A stretch of DNA of 64,000 nucleotides from Urophycis tenuis. Lineage: Eukaryota > Chordata > Actinopteri > Gadiformes > Phycidae. The notes beneath the pieces are model-generated. The model was not told where the DNA came from. It saw only the letters and a program-made list of their open reading frames with translations, and searched no databases. Both the position numbers and the translations under genes were made by a program. The stretch is from the NCBI GenBank assembly GCA_036785325.1, contig JAXIVH010000008.1:12276418-12340417 (forward strand), in the 5' to 3' direction. This document shows, one piece after another, positions 54,510-64,000 of this stretch (the first letter of the stretch is position 1; the number at the start of each line of letters is the position of its first letter).

Positions 54510-57500
54510 CTATGAGGCAGCCGCCATCCAGGCGTGCCGTAAACACTGGGCAGCCGTGGCTCTCTTCCCCGGCTGCGGCTCCAGCATGGTGAGCAGGAAG
54601 GAGCTGAACTGGGCCGCCTGCTCCCGTCGCCACTCAAACTTGTCCTGTAGGATCTCACACAGGCTCCACGGCTTCAGCTTGGAGATGCGCCGCAGTTGTC
54701 CTACAATGAGACTCAATTAATCACGTGAGGCCAATTCTGGGGCGACAGCAGCAAGTTCAATATAAACGAGTGAACGTCAAATATAAGGTGTTGGGAGGGT
54801 AATAAAATGACATAATGACAAGTATATATTTACATATTACGAGGTAGCCTACTGGTTGCATTAATTGAGTAAAATTACGTACAAATAAGTATACATTTAT
54901 ATAAAGGGTATATATTATCATATACATTATTGCTGGTCCTGTGAGTGGTGTACATGTCAAAAATAAACCAACTTTATTATTACTTAGTTCATAAAGTTCT
55001 TCAGCATGCAGAATTAAAAATACTATGAATTAAAAGCGATGGGTCACTATAGGAAAGGATAGGTTGACAATAGTAATAAATGGAAATACAAAATGCAATA
55101 AAGGCAATAAAATTACAAATGGTTTTGTAATTTGTATCTTATTTATAAGATTACAGTACAAATAAGGTATTATTTAAAATATGAGAGCACCTCACAAGAA
55201 TCAATGTTATTAACATTTTGTCAACGTAACACAGAATAAGTGAAAATTTTTCTTCTGAATGACTCATTATTATAAAATCACCTTTACGGTTGAAATATTG
55301 CTTGGACTTGGTTCCCGAGAGTGCAAACTGTGTGGGAAGCGGTCCGAGCAGCTCCATGATGTGGGCGATGTGATCTGGTGCAACATGGTGGAAGGTAAGG
55401 CCAGTGTTGTTGGGCTATCAACTTCACTGTCACTTGGAGAAAAGGGTCTGCTACATAACTCAGTAGTAAACGGTATATATCATGGGAGCAGCGGCGAGAA
55501 CACGGAAAATCAAGACAGCAAACCACCCCCCATCCCAACACACACACCTTCATCTCGTGAGAAGGCATCTCCTGCTTGAGGCTCGAAGAGATACTCCCCA
55601 GTGGCTAGCTCAAAGGCCTGTCCAATCAGAACACAAACACACAAAATTGAGGAGAATAGGTTTGGTATAACATCTGTGGTTGTTTGTTCTATCCAAACAT
55701 CACCAGACTAACGTGAGCCCTGATGGGACCGCAGAGTTCCCATAAATGGTCAGACCAGTGATCTCACAACGCCAGTCCAATGACCAGCTCATCTCAAAAA
55801 GCATCACAAAGTTAACACTATAATTGCGAGTTGATGCAAAACGTACAGGTTATGTATGGTAAGTTGCTCAATCAAGGTTAAATGTGGCGTGATGGTCACG
55901 TGACTTGGCCGTGAAACGTCATGTGTTTAAGCCCTTGGAGACAAACCATAAGGGCTATAACCACTTCAGGGCTATACAAATGAAAGTGACTTGACTTGAC
56001 TCGAAATGTGTTTGTTTCCACTGGGCTGTCAGAACGCGGCGGTGGCGGCCGGGCTAACCATGCAGGCGGTGCTCCAGATGTCGGCGGGCGTGCCGTAAGT
56101 GGCGCCGATCAGAACCTCCACCGAGCGGTACTGGCACGTCTGGATGTCCTCGCTGAAGTGCTTGTTCTGAGGGAAGAGCAGAGGACTATGTAAGGCTTCA
56201 TTCAGTCAGTGTAATTCAGTCAATTGATTTCTTTCTATTCCTCATGCTGATTTGATGGGTGGAGCTGATTTTTCCACCTGGCTTTGTAGATAAGTGGGTG
56301 ACCAATTAACTTGCCGTCCCCCGGCCAAGCAAGGCCCCTCACATTATGGCCACAGTGCCTATTGGGGGAGTTTTCGACTTGAAGTACAAAGTACACAAAA
56401 GCAGGGATTCAGACCACGCCACTTGAATTTGTTGTCAACGTGTATCTTTATGTTGTTTATTGTTTTACAATTAACCCATTTAAGGGCAATTCCTTTGGTA
56501 TGGACTTCTATCAGGATTTCAAAGTGTTTGATTGGACTGTTGCACTCTCACCACCCAGCAGGCATTTCCCAGATCAGCGATCTTGATGAAGATTTTGTCA
56601 GCGTTCTGTGGCTTCAGTAGGTTCACAAGCTCATCTGAGTCAACAGGGTCTCTCTCATGTGTTACTATCCCCGCCAGCCAGCCAGCCAATGAAAAAATAG
56701 ATTGATGTCAATGTTCCGGGATAACATAGATACTAGTCTTGTGCAATTAGACTATCAGCTAACTCAAATAAAAAAAAATAGATAGGCGTGACTTAAAAAC
56801 TGTTATGACAACAGATCAGCCACGTAATCTGATAAATGTAATGAAAATTAAATGTCACTTTTTATCCATTCAGAAAAAGAAATATCAGAAGGCCAAAACA
56901 GAGAAAATAAATGTGCTTTACAAAATATCTGTAATAGTGTGGGCATGGCCCACATGCTTGACATGACTTAAAACAGACAAACATACTATTGTTGCATCAT
57001 TCTGACCTTGTAACGATGAACACAGCATTGTTTGTTGGGTCTTCTCTGCACTCTGGTGCAGCATCAGAGGTGGGGGCCAGGCCTTGGACGAGCGTGCTGC
57101 TGGTAGAGAGCAGGGCAGTGGGCAGCTCTGTTCCATGTCGAAGTCGTCCTCCAGCAACAGGCTCTGTCTGTTAAAGGTGTTGCCAGGCGGGCATGGCTGC
57201 TTTGAAGGACAGATGTTGCTAGTGGTGCTGGTGTAGTCATCAGCAAATGACACATGGCGTTTGAGTCCTTGATCGCGACCAGCTGTGCTCTCCCCGCCGC
57301 CGCCATCACGCTGCCTCTTCTCCTTCCGGCTCAGTCTGGTCATCTGGCGCCGGGAGACCCTGCCCGTCTGTAGACGGGTGACCGGGAAACAGAGAGGTGA
57401 GGGGAGCCGCTGGTGCACAGTTCACCAGAGCCGATTGTTCTGTTCACTGCTGCAGTGGGTCAGGAGAACGCCAACATGTCCCTGCTCAACATGGATGCAG

Positions 57501-59261
57501 ATCTGCTCGCCTTCTAACATGAGCATTGTATGAAAGCTGACAATTGAAGTGAGGTTTGAAGTGAAAAATAAACACGGACCCTGGACAACATGTTACCCTG
57601 GACATATTTATGCATCTCATGATATTAAGAATAGTTAGTAAATTCAATCTTGATAAAGGTTTTAGCCTGCTCATTATGTGAGTAGGGTTGAATTCTGGAC
57701 AGTCAAACTATAAAAGTGTCACATACAATGACTTTTAAGCGAAACATGCAACATTGATGAAATATTGGTTTAATACAGTCACATTTTAACAACAATGTAT
57801 AAGTAAGGCATATGAAGTAAGAAAGCCCTTATCAGACCAATTCAGCAACACTGAATTGGGTTGGGAATTGAGGAGGATTCAAGGGGAGCTTTCGGGAGAC
57901 ATCTTACCCATGTCCCCAATGTGTGGAAAACACCATTCAGCTTCCCCAGCAGCTTGAACAGGCTCTGTGGAGGGCATGACAGTGTGGTGAGCAACACACG
58001 CCTTCACACACCAAATCAAACAGATATCAATTAGCTTTCATATGCAAACATGAAAAATACACAATACCAACATTCAGAAATTTCTAATAGGCCTCTTTTT
58101 TCAAATACACACCTGTTTCTCTCCTGCGCTGTGGTTTTCTAGCAAGGAAGTAGAGTCAACATATCCTCAATGTTAAAAATAAGTATATGCTTAATACAAA
58201 ACAATGATTAAATAAAACATTGTAATTTTTAATATTTTTGTATTTTTTCATTTTTTTTTCAGTATTTCAAGCATCAGTGTGCATTCATTAAAAGATTCAT
58301 GATACAATGAGAGATTGAGCATCACTTACGCAAGGCGCTGGGGGAAGCTGGGGATATGGGAAGCTGCCATAGTCTGGTGTTGGCTGCTAGTTTCTGAATG
58401 TAAACCTCATCCACCCTCAAAAGGATGTTCTCTGGCTTGATATCCGTGTGGATGATCTTGCATTTGCTGTGCAAATAATCCAAGCCCTGCAGAACCTGAA
58501 GGGATAACAATTGGACTTAGCATCACTTTCACTCTCAGTATAATTTTCTCTTTCAGTTTCAGTGTCGGACTGAAATCAAGATTGTATGAGAGCACGTGGT
58601 ACCTGTCTGATGATGCTCTTGACGCAGGGCAGGGGGAGGCCGTGGTAGTTGGATTTTATAATCCACTTCAGTAGCTGGTGGCCCAGCACTTCCAGAACCA
58701 TGCACACATCTGGCCAACCAATCAAATCAAGGAAGCACTTTCTTAATTCCACAATGTGCACACACACACACATAGTTCCTTATATCCAACCCCTGACAAC
58801 GGTAGCAAATACTATAAGAGATAGATATTTCATTGCATTAGACAAAAGACACATATTCTACATAGCAATGATCTGTAACATATCAATGATTTATGAAATG
58901 TTACATGTAAATGTTACATGCTACACATATTCAATCATCACAGGATACGTTGCTGTCCGTTTACGCCGGTGATCCTGAAATCATCAATGAGCTGTACCAC
59001 ATTCTCTCTTGTTGGGTCCTTGGGGTCACTGTCTCTTACCTGAAGGTGTAATAGAAAACTGAATAAAATATCACTCTGATGATTCAGAGTAAAATATATG
59101 GTGCGACTTCAAACTAAAAAGGGGATTGAATTTGAATGACACACTGTGATTGTATCTGTTGGAAAATAATATTAATAAAAGTAGATAGTATCATTATAAT
59201 GATTGTGATTTATCATATTGCAGCATGGACACAACTTCATATAATAATAATAATAATAATA

Positions 59262-59302
<41 letters not shown>

Positions 59303-61273
59303 AATAATATTAACAATAATAATAATAAATAATAATAATAATACATCTATCATTATGACTGTGATTTATCATATTGCAGCTTGGACACAGCTTCATAATT
59401 TTTTTAATTTTCCCTAGATAAAGTCCATGTCACAAGGACAGTGGGTGTTTCTACATCTTCTGCTTAGGAACACCGCTAACCACATCCTGCTATAGCAGAC
59501 TCATAATTAGAAACAAATCTCTTTAATTAGCACTTTTCAAATGGTGTGAATAATGACATTGGTCATCGACATCACAATGCTGACTGTTGTTGATTAACAT
59601 CCCCTGAAGAGACTCTGGGATCCAGGGACTGTGATGTTCCATCAAGAGGACCAACCGCCACCACTGGTATATTCTGAGCATGGTACTTTGTTTGGTCAAT
59701 ATATGGTTCTATACCTCAGTTCTTCTAAAGAATAGTGCTTAGAGGATTAGTGTTCCCAACTTTGTGAGTTTCACTATTAGCATAGCACAATGTAGTTATC
59801 TGCATTACATATGAATGAAAAGAGGAAGAAAAAGGGCCAACTGACGCATTTCAGCAGTTTGATCTCATCGAGAGCCGTCTCTGTGAATATTGTCGCACTC
59901 TTCACCACCTTCAGAGCCACAAAGCAGCTCTTCCTGAACACAAAGCATTTACAGAGCACCACCTTCGATGTTGAGTCACATTAAAGGTGCATTGTGTATG
60001 ACGGAGTGGTTTCTAGCACCAGCTCAACCAACTGAATACACCTCCCCTCAGAACCTAGTGTGGCCTGTGCTGTTCCCAAATGATGTCATCATGTACGACA
60101 GCATCGAGTTGCCAAGTGTCAAAATGTTCTCTCTAGGGACATTTGTCCGTCCTGTAGACACAGGCCCGTGCAACATGGCGGGCTCTGTGGAAAAGAAACC
60201 GCCCCTTATGTAGAGATAAAGGTCTCATTCTACGGTAACTAAAACTGCATTCTTATTTTCATGGAATTACACAGCAAATAAAACCCACTTCAGAATAATA
60301 GAGAACCGTTCCACTAGATGCCACTAAAGTCTACACAATGCACCTTTTACATTGAAGTCGTAGTGTGTGACATTGAGCCCCTCTGAGTAAATAGGCAGGA
60401 GACTTTCAGAGCCAAAAATACTCAATAACAGTGTTGAGCCCACTGACACTGGCTGTGCAACAGTGTGTGACACAAACTAGCTGAGCTCGGTTGGCTGGGT
60501 GGCCAGAGTGGGAGGGGTTTTGGGAGTGTCAATAGTACAATTAACATAAACAGAGAGGTACGGGCTTCGCCAGCACTTTTTATTTGTAGAATATTTAGTG
60601 ATTTTATTGATTACATTACCTAACTCAGTATCGACCAGCATTGACTCCAACATTATTCCAGCAGGTCCAGGTTATTTTAGGCTAAGGGCTAGTTGAAATG
60701 TGAAACATTGCAACTTCAACAATATGAAGGATGTGACCTGAACAACATAGCTGTGTGGCTGACTCACTCCATGTCCCAGCAGAGCCACACTGTGGAGAAA
60801 TGACCCCATCCCAGCTTCCTCACCACTTGGTAGCGGTCGATGAAGATCTCACCAATGTCCACAGCGTAGTACCCACCTACAACACAATGTCCATCCACCA
60901 ACATAATCACTCTTCTACCTGGGCTGTCCTGTGTCTACCTGTGTCAGCTTTGACATAAATGTAATGGCCTGGTTTTAAAACAGTTTGTTTTTAAAAAGAG
61001 TATGACTTACTTACCTACACAGTAATCCTCTGAACTCTCCTGCTGTTCATCCTCGGGCCCCAAAAGCTCGAGTGAAGTTGGGATTGACTCAACTACAGGT
61101 GGTGAGTGAATAGGGAGTTTGTCGGGCTTATTTGGAGTACAGTTAACACCAACCTCTGTGTCTGAGGGAGGTGGAGGGCTGGACAAAGGCTGTGAATTTT
61201 CTTGCGGACTAAGGGAAAGGGCTGATAGTGCTGCAGCATAGACGGAAGACATGATCCAAAAGAACCAGTTCAA
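54510..61273 (-). CDS. srpk3: SR-protein kinase, SRPK3-like, 14 coding exons
   Basis: Exons (5' to 3'): 61273-61015, 60876-60768, 59933-59846, 59039-58949, 58709-58603, 58495-58330, 58138-58113, 57964-57908, 57367-57007, 56634-56552, 56166-56059, 55617-55548, 55374-55282, 54700-54510. All have GT-AG introns and matching phases, giving 603 codons with stop. The kinase is split as in all SRPKs. The N-lobe has the Gly loop LGWGHFSTVWL and VAIK-type lysine FVALKVV; then come the catalytic loop IIHTDIKPENILL, a divergent spacer (about 205 residues, exons 6-10), the DFG-equivalent DLGNACW, and C-lobe TPADIWSTACMAFELATG. VRDSDPKDP, VCMVLEVLGHQLLKWI and PLPCVKSI favour SRPK3. It phosphorylates Arg-Ser repeats of splicing factors; the mammalian gene is muscle-expressed. 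Start may be Met1 (61273) or Met8 (61252). Oddity: QTCQYRS, where family members have QTRQYRS. Confidence 0.93.
55880..56003 (+). repeat. Degenerate SINE in an SRPK3-like intron
   Basis: A weak tRNA-like head (ggcgtgatggtcacgtgact) is followed by a tail, 'agggctatacaaatgaaagt', and then (GACTT)n. The tail type matches LINE/SINE ends. It lies in the intron between exons 11 and 12. Confidence 0.55.
59240..59342. repeat. (AAT)n/(GAT)n microsatellite
   Basis: AAT and GAT trinucleotide runs lie in the SRPK3-like intron between exons 3 and 4. They are flanked by a direct repeat of about 35 bp (atgattgtgatttatcatat at 59199, atgactgtgatttatcatat at 59354). Confidence 0.9.
59983..60347. mobile_element. 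MITE in the second SRPK3-like intron
   Basis: The inverted ends AAAGGTGCATTGTGTA and (C)TACACAATGCACCTTT are 365 bp apart. An ACATT direct repeat lies at the flanks (59978-59982 and 60349-60353), with one extra T at the right end. No open frame is seen. This end sequence is common in fish MITEs. Confidence 0.78.
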
Positions 61274-62600
61274 GATGAGGCGGCTTTAGGGGGCTGTGTG
61301 GCTCTCAAGTCCTACCTACAACACAGAAGGGATTCGGGATACTTGCAAACACATGCTGCAATCAGTGCCACTGAGGTGCATGTAGTGGGTAGGTTACAGC
61401 CTGCAGGTGCTTTGCCAGCATTCATGAATCGACAGCCATACATAACAAAAAATCACCCCGATAGACTGTTAGATGTGACATTTTAAAGGGGACGCCGTGT
61501 GTTTATTTTTAGATGGGTTTCAGTGAGTGGTATGTCAACGTAAATAGCCCCTGAAACTGGCATGTGCTGCAACTGAACGCTCCTTTGCGTCATCTGGTAT
61601 GGTTTCCATGCCTCTTGGCCAATGTTACACACACTCAAAACAAAAGGCATTGTACATTGTATATTTTTAACTAGAACATTATTACCTACCAACACCTTTC
61701 TATAACATTATTAGTTGTAATAACAAATTCTACAAATGGAGTAATCCAAAGCTTTGGAATTCCTAATGTAAGTTAACTTGTCCCGTGTGGTAGCTAATAC
61801 CCATACTCTACTACTCTAATACTCTACTGGTCCACGTGTTCAACCGGGGTTAATGGAAACACCACGACCGTTAAGCCTCAAACACTTGGGCGGGTTTAAC
61901 TCCTAGACCTCTAGAAATCTACACTTACCAAGCATTCATGCTCACACACTAACACGTCATGCTACTAACGTCCCAATGATCGACTTACGTTGGGTGGAAA
62001 ACATCCCTAGTCCTACTGTTTGGTTAACTTTGAAACTTTACCCGCAGATATTGGCGCTGCGTTCTCGCCTCGGTTGGATTAGATGGGCTTCTGCGCGCGC
62101 GCGCTCGCAGGAGAAAACAAAACGTGACGCAAATCGACACCACGAGCGCGTGGAGCGGAGATGGAAAAATCTCACGCGGACACACAGTGCTCGAGCGGGG
62201 CAGCACCGTGGAGAATCAGTTTTAAGTTGGAAGTTAGACGGATACTCGACCAACATAACATTTACTTCGCATAAAGGGGATTCTTATTACTGCGTTTACA
62301 CCCAGTGTTGGGACAGAGGTCAAATTTCGGCGATACAGGTCCAGGTCCGGACACAGACGCCGTCCTTTCCGGAGGACCTGGACCTAAAACCGATAAGAGA
62401 ATTCTTACATTAAAGTGTTTCTAGTTTAACCGGCGCAGCTTTTGTAGCCATTACGGCACTGGTTTTGTGGCCCAGGCAACTCACGTGTGTGTTTAAACTG
62501 ACCCCACATGTTGCTATCCAGCCAATCAAATGTATGCATTCCCGATCAGGCTTGAGATTTAAGTCAGTGAGTCGGTTGGATAAATAAGCGAGTCATACAA
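61274..62600 (-). promoter_or_regulatory. Upstream region of the SRPK3-like gene, with CpG-rich patch
   Basis: CpG dinucleotides cluster at about 62040-62210 (gcgcgcgcgcgctcgcagga), roughly 0.8 kb before the first ATG. This patch is a plausible promoter or first non-coding exon. A short perfect hairpin (aggtccaggtcc...ggacctggacct, 62336-62384) lies just upstream. No TATA box could be fixed. Confidence 0.35.
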
Positions 62601-63330
62601 AAGTAAGGTCACCGTGCGTGCTCTAAAAAGAGAAAAGTAGACTTTGAAATCAAGGCTTTCAATAAAAAATGGAGAGATTCATGTATGTCTCATAAGTTCA
62701 ATTAGGTGTTTAATTGTTAATGTGTTGGGATTGTTTAATATATATTTTATTGCGACTAAAAATGTACAATGGAATGGACCCCCCCCCCAAAAAAGGGAAA
62801 CTTTTGCTGCCCTTATTTTCCTTGTAATATGTGTGTTACGAGAGTACCGTTTTTATTTTTTGGATTTCTTAATTTGATATGACAGTTATTGATACAACCA
62901 CAACTACTAGGCTGCTTCATTATATATGGTACTGAATCATAACGCAAATTATGATGTTCTGGACCTTTGCTTGAGGGCATTTTCTCTAGCTGAGCCTTCA
63001 ATTTAATTGAATCCCATGGTACAAGATGACGGTAAACTCACCTCCGACCCCTCGCTCTTAACCACAGGGGTTTCACTGAGGACCTATCAATACATTGTTT
63101 GGATGACACAAAACCATTTATTTTATATGAATATTTCAATGGAAAATAAGCTTAGCTTCGCTTCTAATAGCTATTAATACTAATAGCTTCCATGTTATGT
63201 GACCCAGTGATTCCAACTCAATACTAGATACACTGTACACATTGTAGTGCTTCTTCTATTTTATGTGATTATTTAAATGGCAAAATAAAAAATATATTGT
63301 TCAATATCTACTATATCATATGACCCTGTG
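62601..63330. other. Gap without recognised gene
   Basis: AT-rich intergenic sequence. 'ctattaatactaatagcttc' near 63171 is a small repeat. No coding motif is seen. Confidence 0.4.
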
Positions 63331-63596
63331 ACTTCAAGCTTGGGCCCCCTTGTGGCCCCCCTAAATGTGGAGTCTGAAATATTTTTTACAGAACAATTTT
63401 TTAGATCGTTCTTTTTTTATATCAGTTATTAGACAGTGGCAACGAATGATTATAAACATGGTATTTTTCCTGTTAATACCTGCAATGCAGTGAAGAAAAC
63501 GATATGACAACAATAATGTTAAATGTATCTGGCCCCTCTGAGAGTACAACTGGCTTGGCCCCCCCAGTTGAAATGGTCTAGAACCGCCAATGCATG
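63331..63596. repeat. hAT-like transposon fragment
   Basis: The sequence ends 'cccagttgaaatggtctaga' and 'accgccaatg', a reversed form of a common fish hAT terminus (CATTGGCGGTTCTAGACC). The inside is C-rich near 63340-63360. The opposite terminus is not seen. Confidence 0.5.
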
Positions 63597-64000
63597 TTAG
63601 ATTAATAGAAAATAGCATTAATATGAATACACAAACCCACATTAACCCACAACACAGCATGCAACCCTGCATTTGTTTTGTGTTAAATAGTTAGGCTACA
63701 TTTAGCTCAGTAGTTAAAACACAGTTGATTTATCGACATCAAAGATTCTTGAAATCCGTTGCGTGCTGGAAATAAATAGGCTATAGATTATGTTTATTTG
63801 TGTTTATAACATGACACTTTATTTAGTAGAATCAATGCACAATCACATATACAGGCCCACCCTTAGGCCTACTTATGAAGAAGAAAGGCAGAAATAAAGA
63901 AACAACTAGGAATAAATATCTCCAAATCCAAAATACAAATAATAAAATTTATACAACTGAACAAAAAAGCTTTTAATATGTGTTTGTTAATCATCTCACT
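63597..64000. other. Gap to window end
   Basis: AT-rich sequence without a recognised gene or repeat. Confidence 0.4.

Noticed and set aside
59136..59417. 93-codon frame rich in Met and Ile
   Set aside because: It is generated by the (ATG/GAT)n and (AAT)n microsatellite.
61976..62413. 145-codon open frame on the plus strand
   Set aside because: It covers the CpG-rich patch upstream of the SRPK3-like gene. It has no recognisable motif, and its composition follows the CpG content and not a protein.

Overview
The window is vertebrate, almost certainly teleost fish, nuclear DNA. The evidence is spliced genes with GT-AG introns, the ISG12, SRPK3 and CD200-like families, and fish-type repeats: L2/CR1-type LINE tails, tRNA-derived SINEs with a 'tttagcagacgctttt' tail, hAT and Academ-like DNA transposons, chromodomain Ty3/gypsy elements and an endogenous retrovirus. 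It is a transposon-rich region with only four host genes that I can support.

Layout. 1-6252: a Ty3/gypsy chromovirus (5' LTR cut by the window edge, gag, integrase with chromodomain, 3' LTR). A non-LTR element (about 1489-4375) sits where protease, RT and RNase H should be. 6430-8990: a decayed minus-strand LINE, then a SINE. 9677-12268: unit A of a segmental duplication, carrying the four-exon ISG12/IFI27-like gene A (10206-11179). 12298-12719: a teleost repeat and an L2 tail. 12720-31513: an endogenous retrovirus inflated to about 18.8 kb by a second gypsy element (16299-about 21493), an L2-type LINE (about 22040-26370, itself split by a 754-bp hAT element) and a foldback hairpin (28513-28894). 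31514-32686: a second copy of the minus-strand LINE. 32687-39050: remains of two hAT transposases and a MITE. 39052-45883: unit B with ISG12/IFI27-like gene B (39658-40736), whose 3' UTR is split by a 3.5-kb Academ-like element with 0.7-kb inverted repeats; a 573-bp hAT element lies further downstream. 46015-49455: LINE end, LTR and hAT remnants. 50829-52612: a hAT MITE beside a broken minus-strand CD200/OX-2-like Ig gene. 54510-61273: a 14-exon minus-strand SR-protein kinase gene (SRPK3-like, 602 codons) whose exon phases all agree, followed by its upstream region to the window end.

Functional reading. The immune-related content is the ISG12 pair and the broken CD200-like gene. Both ISG12 copies keep an ISRE-like site and a TATA box, intact splice sites and an open frame. 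Between their coding sequences I count 10 nucleotide differences, 9 of them amino-acid changing. A second ISRE-like/TATA-like module lies downstream of each copy. The order of insertions can be read from the nesting: duplication first, then retrovirus, Academ and hAT insertions in unit B; and retrovirus, then LINE, then hAT inside it. The calls rest on reading motifs and splice phases by eye; no database search or alignment was run.
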